From the NCBI RefSeq assembly GCF_008831285.2, contig NC_045144.1, positions 11,325,672 to 11,389,671 on the forward strand: DNA of 64,000 nucleotides. Reading direction: 5' to 3'. Both the position numbers and the translations under genes were made by a program. This document shows, one piece after another, positions 35,801 to 49,700 of the stretch. The number at the start of each line of letters is the position of its first letter. Within the stretch, counting starts at the first letter, position 1. Below the pieces are notes generated by a model. That model was not told where the DNA came from. It saw only the letters and a program-made list of their open reading frames with translations, and searched no databases. The DNA comes from Nymphaea colorata. Its lineage: Eukaryota; Streptophyta; Magnoliopsida; Nymphaeales; Nymphaeaceae.

Positions 35801-38800
35801 CACCAAAAACGAGCATAACACTGAACTACTTGCAGAACATAAGGCCTCTGCAAACTCATTTTCATATGGGACCTCAGTGAAATCAGATAAAAGTAACTAT
35901 CAACGATGGTCTACAACATTTATGATGTCTGTTTCATGGCATCAGAACCAAGTTACCAACAGATAAGTCTAGAAATTTTGCTATGTAGGATAATCTAAAA
36001 GATACCTAGTCACCAGCCTCGTATTGCAGATGGTCTGTGTTGAACTTCATTGTTGAATCCGCAAGAATGAAGACGTAGAGGATAGAACCGTTGAGAGAAG
36101 GTAGAGAAAAGAGAACAAGAGAGAAGAACGAGAGAGAGAAGAGAGCTCGTTAGTTTCTTACGGCTCCCACACTTCTAATATAATAAAAAGAAGTAATTAG
36201 GGTTAAGTTTAACCCTTAAAATAAAGAGACCAATAATTATTGAAAAATTCAAAGAACTACCTAATCAAAGTTTCAACACTGCAGAAAACCTCAAAACATA
36301 AACATAACGTTTTCTCAACACTCCCCCTCAAGCTGGAGCATAGATGTCTATCATGCTCAGCTTGTTACAACACTTTGTGAAATCAGATATAGGAAGAGCT
36401 TTAGTGAATATATCTGCAGCTTGATCTTCAAAAGCAACATATTCAGTAGAAATAATCCCTGCTTGAACTAAGTCTCTAATATAGTGACAATCTACCTCGA
36501 TATGTTTGGTCTGTTCGTGAAAGACAGGATTATTGGCTATATGAGTAGCTGCTTTATTGTCACAGTGCATTTTAATAGGCAGTTCTATTTGAAATCCAAA
36601 ACCTTCTAACATGGCTCTCACCCAAGTAATTTCAGTTGCCGTTTGAGCCATGGCTCCGTATTCTGACTCTGCACTAGATCGAGCCACAACAGCTTGTTTC
36701 TTGCTTCGCCAAGAAACTAAGTTGCCTCCAATAAAAATGCAGAATCCCGTAGTAGATTTTCTGTCATCAATAGAGCCTGCATAATCTGCATCAGAATAAG
36801 CTTCTATCCGGAGTGATGAACCCTTTTTAAATAATAGACCTTTTCCAGGAGAACCTTTTAGAAATTTCAATAGAAACATGGCTGCATCCCAATGTGCTTT
36901 TCTTGGCTTGTCCACAAACTAGCTCAGTTTTCCCACAACAAAGGATATTTCAGGCCGAGTTATGGTTACATATAGTAGTAGCTTTCCAATCAGTGATCTA
37001 TATGACTTGCTATCCACAGGTTCAGATTTATCATCATATAAGTGAATACGAGAGTTCATAGGAATAGATGCAGGTTTGGTTCCAGTCATACCTGTCTCTT
37101 GGACTAAATCAAGAACATATTTCCTTTGGGAAAGAACTAAACCTTCTTCACTTCTTGCTACTTCTATCCCCAAGAAGTAACGTAGGGAGCCAAGATCTTT
37201 AGTAACAAAGTGTTGTTGGAGATGCACTTTTGTATCTTGTATTTCTTGCTTGCTGTCACCAGTAAAAATGATGTCATCCACATATATCACCATAACCACC
37301 ATACCTCATGAAGACCTTTTTATAAACAATGAATGATCTAAAGGAGATCTATGAAACCCGAACTTGGATACAACATCAGACAATTTTTGAAACCATGCTG
37401 TAGGACTCTGCTTCAAACTGTATATAGCCTTCTTTAATAAACATACCTTGGTACACTCCCCCTGTTTTTCAAAACCTGCGGTTGCTGCATATATACTACT
37501 TCAGATAAATCCCCATATAGAAAGGCATTTTTGACATGTAATTGGTACATATTCCATCCATGATGAACAACAACAGATATAATTAGTCGTATAGTGTACC
37601 CAAACGTGCCACAGGGGGAGAAGGTTTCAAAGAAATCAATACCATACGTCTGTGTGTACCCTTTTGCAACCAACTGTGCCTTGTATCGCTCAACTGTACC
37701 GTCAGAATTATACTTGATAGTGAAGAGTGAAGACCCATTTTGAGCCGACAATATCTGCCCCAGATGGAGGTTCGACAAGATCCAACTATGACGAGATACA
37801 AGAGAGTCCATCTCCTCCTTCATCGCTTGGTACCACTTAGAGTCCAAAAGAGCTTGTTCATGAGATATGGGAACTGAAGTAGCTGACAAGGCATCAATAA
37901 ATTTGCATATATGATTTCCCAAATGAGATGTACTAACAAATTTAGAAAGAAAATGAATTGTACATTGTCTGATCCCTTTACGTAGTGCAATAGGTAAATC
38001 ATCAGGATGAGAAGCATCAATGGAACACTCATGCATATTGTGTAAGTCAGAAGTACGTACCTCTCGAGAGCAAGACAGCGCAAGGTCATTAGATGATGGA
38101 TTCCTTCTTGAATATATAAGAGGAGGGTCTTTAAACCGTGGACTGGAGGAATTGGGACAAATAGGATGTGAAAGAAACGGAATGGACTCAAGTGGAATAG
38201 GAGGAATTGGAAGTAGAACAGAGGAGGGCATCTCAGACTGAGAATGTGAAGAGCTAGCAGCAAAGAACAGAGAAGACTCGTGAAAGGTTACATCAGCATT
38301 GACAAACTCTCGATTATATATAGGATCTAAGCATCGATACCCTTTTTGATTTCGAGAGTATCCCACAAAGATACACTTAGTTGCTTGTGCAGCAAGTTTA
38401 TCTTGATTAGGTCCAAGTCGATGTACAAAGCATGTGCATCCAAATACCCGGGGAGGTAAAGAGAACAAGGCCTTATTTGGGTAAATGATCTGAATTGGTA
38501 TCTTGTTGTCTATTGAAGAGGAATGCATTCTATTTATTAGGTAACATGCGGTTAAGATTGCATCTCCCCAAAATTTGGCAGGCATATGAGAATGAATCAT
38601 TATAGTGCGGGCTACATCTAACAAATGTCGGTGTTTTCTTTCAACTACACCATTTTGTTGAGATGTGTGAGGGCAGGTAAATTGTGGCACAATACCATGG
38701 GATTTGTAGAATTCAAGTAGGGAAGTAGATTTAAACTCGAGAGCATTGTCAGTGCGAACAACCTTAACACAAGTATTAAATTGAGTTTTTATTTCCAAGA

Positions 38801-41800
38801 AGAAAGATTTCAAGATACAAGACGCTTGAGATCTGTCTTTCATCAAGAACACCCAAGAAACTCGAGATCTGTCCCTTTCCTCCATCGTCTTCTTTCATCC
38901 TCTCCTCTCAATATATCTGTTTTGCAAACGGAGAGACGAGTACTTTGTGAAGATTCTTACATGGTATCAGAGCCAGGTTGCATCATCCTCCGGTGAGTGA
39001 TTTCAGTTTGATGTGATTAGCCCTGATCTGCCCTAAATTCTTTCTTTTCTGGCGTGGTCATCCCTCTTTTCAGTTTTTGCCCTAAATCTTGCGTGATTTG
39101 CCCTAATTGTTGTGCCCTAATTTTCTTATCGTTTTGCCTAATTTCTGTCGTTGCCCTAAATCAATTATGGATCAGCCGACTCCCTCTCTTCTATCTTCTA
39201 CCTTTCTCTCCCAACTTATTTCTCAAAAGCTGAATCATAGTAACTATTTGACTTGGAAACGTCAAATAGTCCCTTTTATTAAAAGTCATAGACTCTACGG
39301 GCATATCGATGGGACCACTCCAGCACCTCCTATGTATATTGACCGTGAAGTGAAGAAGACCGTAGTGGGAGATCAAGCTGCTGGGGCTGCGGCTATGAGT
39401 GAAATCAGATTTGAATATGAAACCATTACTGAAAATAATCCTGAGTATGAAGTTTGGCTGGCTCACGACCAGTCCCTTGTTGCCTATATTACTTCTACTT
39501 TGTCAGAGGAAGTATTAGGAGGTATTGATGATGATTTAACAGCCCTAGAGTTGTGGTCTACCCTTGCCACCACGTATTCTCAAGTATCCGAAGCACGTTT
39601 TCTGCAGTTAAGAAGGCAATTTCAGGACATCAAGCGTGGGACGCGTACTGTTTTGGAATATTTGAATGAAATTAAAAGTGTAAGTGATCAACTTGCTGCC
39701 ATTGGACATCCCGTCAGCGACAAGGACAAAGTGCAACAAGCCTTGAGTGGACTGGGAACAGATTTTGATATTTTTTGCACAGCCTTGGAAGTCCTACCTG
39801 TTCTTCCATCTTTCGAAGATCTCAAGGCTAAGTTATTCCAACACGAAGCTAGTCGTGTTCAGCGACAGAATTTGATTCCTTCCAACAGTCACAATGTACT
39901 GATCACAGGGACACATGCATTACAAGGGAATCGCACTCGTACTTGGATTCCTCATGCAGGAATGGGAAGAGGGATTCTCCCAACACCACAGGGCATGAAC
40001 ACTACTTCTGCCACATCTAGAAGGGTTCCGACTTGTTTCTATTGCAACAAGAGGGGGCATGTAAAGTCAGAATGTTGGCACAACCCGCAGAACAAAAATA
40101 ATCAGATTAGACGTGAGAACAAGGCAGCAGCAGGGTCAGCTTCATCATCATCTGGATCTAATGTTTCAGCAGACGTACAACAACTCCTCATGACAGCCCT
40201 GTCTAAGCTTCATTTGAAACAAAACGAGCAAGGAGAATGGTATGTGGACTCTGGAGCAGCAGCTCATGTTACTGGTGACGCAGGTAATCTCTCTAGTGCT
40301 CTCCCTTATTTAGATAAAGGCTCAGTTGTCACAGGAGATGGTTCCCATCACACAATATCACACATTAGAAATGTACAAATTTCTATGGGCTCTTCTTCGA
40401 TTCCATTAAAGAATGTTCTTGTTGTTCCAAGTGTCAAGAAAAATATTATTTCAGTGTCCAAGCTTATTGATGATACTCAATCCTCTGTTGAATTCACACC
40501 CTCTTCTGTTTATGTCAAGGATGCTCGAACCAAGAAGACATTCGCTGAGGGCACTCGCAAAGGAGATATGTATGTCCTTGAAGGAGCTCCACAGATGTCA
40601 AAACCTCACCTTTCCGATTCATGTTTTCCAAGTCATAGTGAAGTCAATGTCACAGAGTATAATAAGCCATCCATTTGGCATGGTCGGTTAGCTCATTGTA
40701 GTCAATCTTTTGTTCGAAATCTTGTTGCAGACGGGCTCTTAGATAAGTCCAGTCTGAGTTCTGTCAGTGAGTCCAGCATGTGCTCGAGTTGTCATATCTG
40801 TAAGAGCCATGCCCTTCCTTTTCAATTAATAAATAAAAGAGCTTCAAAGGTTTCTGACACCATATATTCTGATGTTTGGGGGCCTGCTCCAGTTCCTTCT
40901 TCTTCTGAGAGTAGATACTATGTCATTTTTGTTGATTCATATTCCCGATATACTTGGATCCATTTCATGAAACACAAATCAGAAGTTTTTCGCTTATTCA
41001 CTCAATTTCATGCCTTGGTTCAAAATAAATACTCCAGTAATATTGTGCATTTTCAATGTGATGGTGGTGGTGAATTTATTTCTAATGAATTTACTGAGTA
41101 CTTACTAGATAATGGGATCACTAGACAAATTTCATGTCCGCATACACCTCAGCAAAACGGAATTGCTGAAAGGAAACATAGGCATATTGTTGAAAGTGCA
41201 CTCAGCATGATGCATGAAACAGACTTACCTATGACATTGTGGACCGAGGCGTTCCATACGGCTGTAAATGTTATAAATCGATTGCCATTGGCTTTGCTTG
41301 ATGGAAAATCACCATTTTTTCTTTTACACCAAGAACAACCACGTTATGAGGAGTTGCGTGTTTTTGGATGTGTGTGCTATGTGCATGTTGATGTTTCCTT
41401 GCGAAACAAATTTCAAGATCGTGTTGTTTTATGTAGATTTATAGGGTATGCAGAAAATTACAAGGGTTATAGGTGTTACAACCCTAAAACTGGACGTGTA
41501 CATATTTCACGGCATGTTGTCTTTGATGAGAACATGTTACAGGATCCCAAGGCTACTTCTGTGACACTCAAGGACAAAAATGAAGTTTATGATACTTGGC
41601 TTCATGCTGAAATCTTAAGACAAGGGGCAGAAATGTTGACTGAGCACAATGAGCAAGTTGTTAATGAGCCCGAGACATCTGTAAGTAGTTCCTTGAGCAG
41701 CACTACTTCCTTGGACAACATGCCTTCATCTTCTCAGCCCAGTGAGCCACCTATACATAATCGGTTCTCAGGCCTGGTGTATTCTAGGCGATCAGTTCCT

Positions 41801-44800
41801 ACTGCAGTTCCACGCCAATCACAACGCGTGCGACATCCTATTGATAGATGGGTGAGCTATAACAATTTTTCTTTGGATTTTCAGTTGTTTATGATAGAAG
41901 TCAGCAAAAAGGTGGAACCAACATCTTATCACAATGCGAGTAATGAAAAATGTTGGGTTGAAGCTATGAATGAGAAAATGGCAGCCTTGCATGAATGTCA
42001 GACTTGGCAGATCGTCCCTCGTCCAGCTGATAAGAATGTTATGGGATCCAAATGGGTTTATAAACTGAAATATAAACCAGATGGTAGCATTGATCGGTAT
42101 AAAGCACGACTTGTGGCGCGCGGTTTCACTCAACAATATGGGGAAGATTATGATGAAACATTCAGTCCAGTCATCAAGATGGGAACAATCCGTGTGATTA
42201 TTTCTCTTGCAGTCTCGTATGGATGGCCTCTCTATCAGTTAGATGTCAAAAATGCTTTTCTTCATGGAATTCTTAAGGAAGAGGTATACATGGAGCAACC
42301 TCCCGGCTACACTACTCATGATTCTCAAAAATGGGTTTGCAAATTACACAAGTCTCTATATGGGTTGAAGCAAGCTTCTAGGTCATGGTTTGATCGTTTT
42401 TCTCATCACATACAACAAGTTGGTTTTCTCCGAAGCTCTCTCGATCACTCTTTGTTTATCTATCGCACTGGAGAAGCTACCACCTGGTTACTTATCTATG
42501 TTGATGATATTGTTATAACTGGGAATTCTTCTTCACATATATCTTATGTTAAAGGTATGTTGAAGCAAGAATTCAAGATGAAGGATCTGGGAGAATTACG
42601 ATATTTTTTGGGTGTTGAACTTGACAGGACAAATGATAGTTTGACTCTTACACAGCACAAGTATACCCTTGATGTTTTGAACAGGGCAGGTATGACTAAT
42701 TGCAAACCCATCACTACCCCCAGTGTTCTGAATACTAAATTGACTGCATCTGATGGAACTGCTGCATATTCCAATCCCACATTCTATCGCAGCATTGTTG
42801 GTATGTTACAATACCTTACCTTTACTCGCCCAGACATAGTATATGTTGTAAATCAGATTTCTCAGTTCATGCATGCACCCACTGAAGGACATATGGATGC
42901 CGCTAAGCGGATCCTACGGTATCTCAAAGCTACTCTTGGAGATGGACTAGTCTACACAAAATGTTCCAATGTTTCTCTTGGACATAGCATATATACATAT
43001 ACTGATGCCGACTGGGCAGGCGATCCCGATGACCGACGATCAGTTTCAGGTTTCTGTCTCTTTCTTGATTCTAATCTCATTTGTTGGAGCAGTAAAAAGC
43101 AGCGTGCTGTTGCACGATCTAGCATTGAGGCAGAGTATAGAGCAATGGCTGCAGGGACGGCTGAAGCGTCATGGTTACGTCATTTACTTGGGGAGCTCAA
43201 TCTTCCTATTGTTCGGTCATCATTACTATGTGACAATCAAAGTGCGATAAAAATTGCCTTCAATCCCATTTTGCATAATCGCACCAAACATATAGAGATT
43301 GATCAACATTTCATTCGTCAGAAGGTTGAAGAAGCCGAGATCTTGCCTACTTATATGTCCACTAATGAACAGATAGCTGAACTTTTTACCAAAGGTTTTA
43401 CAGGGCAGCATTTTTGGGATTTGAAGAACAAGTTGTGCATGATCAAATCTCATGCACAACTTGAGGGGAGCTGTTAGCGTATGGGGATCGGGTCTGAACT
43501 GAGGGGAGCTGTTAGCGTATGGGGATCGGGTCTGTTCAGACCCGATCCATTCTCCTTATATCCACATGCCAAAAAGTTACTAGGCGGTGGCTCTTTTGTA
43601 ATATTTTATAATTTTATGTACAAATCTGTTGTAACCTATTAGGGTTATTCTTTTAATTAAAAGATTAAGGAACACAGGGCTGTGTTAAGCCGGCTGCTCC
43701 CTTTCCTCCATCGTCTTCTTTCATCCTCTCCTCTCAATATATCTGTTTTGCATACGGAGAGACGAGTACTTTGTGAAGATTCTTACAATAGGGCGTGTGG
43801 TTGGCGTCGACAGCAAGCAATCTTGGGCATTGGCACTTGATCGAATCCCTGAGGGGGCTGCCTAGATCATTGCAGCAGTCTAGACTCTTGATTTGGGGTG
43901 AGCAAGGCGTAATTGAACTTATTTTATTGTATATTTTCCTTTGAAACACGTATAATTATTGTTTGAGCATGCTAGAATTTAGAATTGATGATTTGGGACG
44001 CATGTTAGCGATTTTGCTTTTTGGGGAAAGTTTAGAATTATGTTGGAGAAGCGATGATTCATGTATATATTGATCTTTTAAGCTTGAGGTGTTGATTTTC
44101 GAAGCAATAGAGAAGCATGGTAGAGATTGTGATGTTGTGGGGAGGATTTAGAACCGTCTTAGTGAGCACGCGGCACATGCTTTTGTGAACAGGTGTATTT
44201 TGGAGTCTGAGGGGAAAGCATACGTAAGTTGGATATGACTATGAGGTTGACGCTTCGACTAAAGAAAACAAATGAGAATTGGGTCGTGACGGATTGATCG
44301 AAACAGAGAATTTTGACGTTTGGTGGCAACGTCAAGAGGTTAGGAGGAGGCCTATTGGAGGGCTTGCAGGTCGACACTACTCGTCGACACCTTCTTGAGG
44401 CAATGATATGTGTCTCAATGATTTTGTTTTATGTTTGTTTGGATCGTAAAGGTAACTAGTAGAAATCTTATCTTTGCTTATGTCTGCAGGCACACCGGGC
44501 ACGTCCCGTCGACCTTGAGCGACCAGATTCGAAGCTCGAGGCATTTTGAAGAGTTTTGAGGGCGCGCAACAGGTATGGCGACATTCAAGGCAAATCCCTG
44601 CCTGGGGCAAATGTGTGAATGTGTGTTCCTAGGATCATGGGATACTAGGATTGTGATGTGAATTGATTGATTGTTTTGTGAATGAATATATGTATGCTTG
44701 CACATGATTTGATATATGATACGATTTGTTTTGAAAACTGTTACGCATTTGCATGTGCATGCTAGAATTGATAACTGCTTAGGACAGATGAGGTGGGGTA

Positions 44801-46714
44801 TCGAGTCGAGTGTCTCCTCGACCCCGATTGTGCATTAGAGGGCATCATAGAATGATAATTGCAGAGGACAACTAAGAACCATCACAGATCAAGATTATTT
44901 TCCGGGATTTGGCCAAGTTTTGAAAGATCTGATTGATGTGTTTGATAAGATGTGAATGTTGTGATTTGTTGCATATGTATTGCCATAGGCAATAATGCAA
45001 TTGATTGAAATTGGAAGGTAGTTGTACTCGTATTGTATGACGGCTAGCTATGACTGTTAATGTTATGTATAGACCTCGTGTGGAGGCAATTGGAGGTGTG
45101 GGTGCACTCGTGAAGTGTACCAACCTCATGAGCTAGCCAGTCATTTTGTGAATGTGCTATTATAATGATAATAATGAAAGAATAAGAGATGAGAGGCCAG
45201 TGGGATGTGGCTATGTGTTTGGGAGACGTCCCGCTTTCGCCACTGGTCTCGCCTGTTCGGAGCGCAGGCGGTGCAAGGCCCCAGGGCATTGTTGTGTAAT
45301 GTGCTTGGAGCGTTGAGCTCCCGCCTTCCCAACCTGGGTGTCCTAAGGAAGGCTGAGTATCTCTCCTTGGAATTCACACATCCATGGATGGGTGCTCTAC
45401 CGCTGCAGCAGATGAATGGATCCATACTGTTCTGGGCCACCACGGGGGTTGTCTCTCGGTTATGGGCCGCCCGCGGTGTGCACGTGCCTGTGTTTGCACC
45501 CACAGGAACTGTTAATTCACTGAAGTTAATGAAAATGAAAAGTATATGAATGTGATGCATGTGTTTGATGTGCATGTGAATGATATGAATGAAATGATAT
45601 GTTTAAGCATGCCTTGCATGTGAGTTGAAAACGTGTTACTGTGGCCATTGAGTGGCCTTTACATGTCATGGTCTATGTTAGGGGTCTTCCTGGCAAATGA
45701 TGTGGCTAAGCCCTGACACGACATGATGATAGATCGTTTTTATGATTGTTCTCATAGTTGAGCCCATACCTAAAGGGTTTGAGGATTTACTGGCTTGTTG
45801 CCATACTGCGAAGGCTAAGCCTTCAGTTATTTTCTTTTTCAAGTTTTGGTGGACCAGGGGCAGCAGGTTGATCGGATGGCTTTACTCACGTCCTACTGGG
45901 GAGGTTTTGGGTTTTGTTTTCTTTTGTAGTGCCGGCGCGTCTTGGTTTGATTGTATTGATGTCTTGTTTTTGTTAGACATCAATTATATGGTTTGGGGCA
46001 TTTTTGTCATACACAAAGATATGATTTTGTATTAATCAAAATTGTTATATAAATGAAAGTTCGCCCCATTGTTTTGAATTGCTTGGCTCATCTCTTTTTG
46101 AATTGTTTTGTCGTCACACTTCAATGCTTTGTGTTAACAAAAAAAAAAAAATTGTTAAGAGGGTCAAAAGGTTGGAGTGTGACACTTCGCAACCATAGAC
46201 TGTTCACCATGAGTCTTATGACATGTTGGACATGGGGGACGTAATGCTTTAAGTCGTTCATGGATGGACTTGAAGGAAGCGAAGTACTGAGCAAGACTTT
46301 GGTCACCCTGTTGCAAATTAAGTAATTCCTCCTCCACCTGCAATATCTTGCTAACATTCTTTCAAGAAATCCTACATTTGTTTGGCCGAGGTATAGTATG
46401 CAATAGTTGATGCAATATGTGGTTGCACACTATTCATGATCCACGACATGACAATATTATTATCTCCATTCCATAAACCATATTTTCCATTCTTTTCAAC
46501 ATGCTCATTTTCTTCTATAACATGCTCCTTCTGATGTCCAATCACAGACATCATAAACACACGAGACCAAATCTCATAGTAAGATCCATCTAACTTTACA
46601 GTAGAACCATAAGAGAATGAATTTCCTCCACTCTTAACCACATGACAAAAGTCAGTTTTGAGATTTTCTGCCATCATAAATCTGTCCACAAGAGATCAAC
46701 CACCACCAGCACGA

Positions 46715-46770
<56 letters not shown>

Positions 46771-49700
46771 AAAAATAGACTGATCAGCAAGAACAAGCGT
46801 CCCACACGACAATGTTAGATGTGCAGCAACAACCAAACTGCTGTCCAACAGTTGACAGCAACACCACGACAAAGAAAATAGCAATCAGAAGACAAAAAAT
46901 GCTGCTAACAGCAAGCCCACAACTGAAAACGAATCCCCACTGCTTGTATTATTTGCTCCGACCCAATGTTATCACTGCCGTATCGTATCGTGTATCGGTT
47001 GGGCCGACCTATACGCTGTATCGTAACGTAGCGTAAATGTATCGTAACGTATCGTAAAATTAATTTTTTAATTTGTAAAAAATATTAAAAATTTATAAAA
47101 AATAGAAAAAAATCAGAAAAAATCTAAAAAAACCGAACAAACTAGTAAAAATCAGAAAAATTCAAGAAAAATGTATTTAAAGGAACATTCATCATTCATG
47201 TATATGAACTATGAAGTATGAGGTATGCATATGAACAAGACATTCCAAAATAAGAAATCAAACATTCAAAAAACAAAATAACATACTAAACAACCTAAGA
47301 GTATTCAATTACATCACAATTCATAAGTTCAGAAGTCAAAACTCAGAACATATTGACATAGTTTTCAAAACTCAAAACAAAAAGCATCGTCAATCGTCAT
47401 TTGCATCATCATCTTCATTCTTCATCATCATCTTCACTTCCTTCATTAACTTCTTCTTCTATCCCCTCTGTTGCAAATGGAATGTCACCAACATTCCATT
47501 GCTCCCCCCAGCCTCTCCTTCTTCAACAATCTCTGCTGCTCCTTCAACATTCAAAAAATCAAGATCGTCCTCATCAAGTATTGCAGCTGGTTCTTCTTCA
47601 ACCCAAGAATCTAATATATCAAAATGGTCAATGAAGATAGGATCATATTGATTGTGATGCTTCCTCGTAGATGTTGTTTCTAGTTGCCTAACAAGAGAAA
47701 AAATTAACAAATTGTTAGAGATTAAAATATATATTAGAATTTGATATTCTTGTATAACAAAACAAATGTTTACCTTTGTCTCAACTTCATATTATAACGA
47801 ACATAAACAAGGTCATTCAACCTTTTATGTTCCAGCCTATTCCTCTTCTTACTATGGATGTGCTGAAATACACTCCAATTTCTTTCACATCCAGTTGCAC
47901 TACATGTTTGACTGAGGATTCTAATTGCAAGCTTCCTTAATTCTGGGCAATCAGGCCCAAACCTTTCCCACCACAAATCTAATAACAGATGGAAAGTAAA
48001 AATGTTGTCAGCAATAAATATATGAGAAGGTAGAATAAAAGTTAAACAACAAAAACTAAAAGTATAAAGTTTCTTTTTCTAATACCTGGACGCATAGTTG
48101 TCCTGCATCGAACTGCTGTGTCTCTCGCCATGGTACCAGAAGCCGTATCATATTTGTTAATCGACATATGGATAGCGTCTTGTTCTTTACTGTCACTTAC
48201 TAACACATCAATGCAATCCAACATGCCATACTCGACCTCTCTGTCCTTCTTAAAAGTGGGAAGATATCTAATAGCAGGATTTAGGTAGTAGGCTGCTGCA
48301 TGAAGTGGGCGATGAAGTTGTCCAGACCACCTTTCATCTATAATCTTCCATATAGGCATGTACAACTTCTTTTTTCCCTTCATATTATCTCTAATGGCCT
48401 CCTTGGCTCTATCCATAGACTCGTATAAATATCCAATAGAAGGTCTATCTTCACTATCAACTAATCTGAGGACTTTCACTAGAGGTACACAAATCTTCAA
48501 TAAGTGCACACATGATTCCCAAAAGTCAACATCGAAGATGGTATCCACAACTGTCGTAGCCTTTCTTTTATAGGCATGTGGATATGCAGCCCAATCATCA
48601 CTTGAAAACATCTGCCTGAGAGAAGTTCTTTGCTTGACTATACCCTGCACAGTCAAAACATTTGTAGCAAACCGTGTTTGTGCAGGTCGAATCAATTCAG
48701 CCCCATTTGTGAATTTCCTCATCAAATTCAAGACATAAGCATGATTGTAAATAAACTTCGTGATTTCTTGGCATCTGTGAACTGTCAACTTCATATCATC
48801 CCTTTCACCAAGATCCTGAAGCATAAGATTTACACAGTGAGCAGCACATGGACTCCAATAAAATGTCCCATATCGTGCTGCTAACATTTCACCTGCAGCT
48901 TTATAATTTGCTGCATTATCAGTGATAAATTGTACGACATTTTCAGGCCCAACTTCTTCTATAACTTTATCAAAAATCCCAAACAACACATCAGCAGTCT
49001 TAGGAGTATCAGACAAATCAACAGATTTTAAGAACATAGTACCAAGAGGGCAATATACAAGGAAGTTTACCAATGTTCTGTTCTTGATGTCTGTCCACCC
49101 ATCTGCCATTACACTGCATCCTGTAGCTTTCCAGCTCAATTTTAGTTCATCACAATATGTCTTCACATCTCTAACTATATTGTTGAGAATTTTACCTCGC
49201 AATTTATGAAAAGAGGGCATTTTATATCCTCGCCCTACACTAGCAATCGCATCTGCTATAGGCTGATAATGATAAGAGTTTGCTGCATTGAAGGGAATGG
49301 ATGCATCATAGAACCACCTTCCTATGGTTTCATCTGCTGCTTCAATAATATCCTTTGATTGCATGGCTATATGAATCTCAGGCTGAGCACCAGCAGCAGT
49401 ATAATTGGGAAAAAAATTCTTGATCGAACCAGACATATTGCTCGACTTCATAGTAGGTACTCTACCACCACCAGTACGACCCTGACTTCTGCCACGTCCT
49501 CGTGAAACTGAACTTACACTTGCACCTCTTCTTTTTCTGGTTGCAGAAGAACCACCACCATGCATGATGCCTTTCCCTTTAGTTGTTTCCAAACTGACAC
49601 CAACATCTTCTTGTTCAAGTTGAACATCTTCACCTTCACTTTCTTCTCCTTCATGTGGGTCCCCATATCCTTCCTCCGCATCTTCCATGTCCTTTTCAAT

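Larger units (their letters stand above)
38872..43787 (+). mobile_element. Copia element E with a complete gag-pol frame and a truncated 5' LTR
   Basis: 5' LTR remnant 38872-38961, primer site TGGTATCAGAGCC at 38962-38974, an unbroken gag-pol frame, a polypurine tract, and a complete 3' LTR 43510-43787. Only the last ~90 bp of the 5' LTR survive, with one difference from the 3' copy. The first ~188 bp, including the likely promoter, were lost at the junction with copia H, so no target duplication can be checked. Same strand as A and B. Confidence 0.92.
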
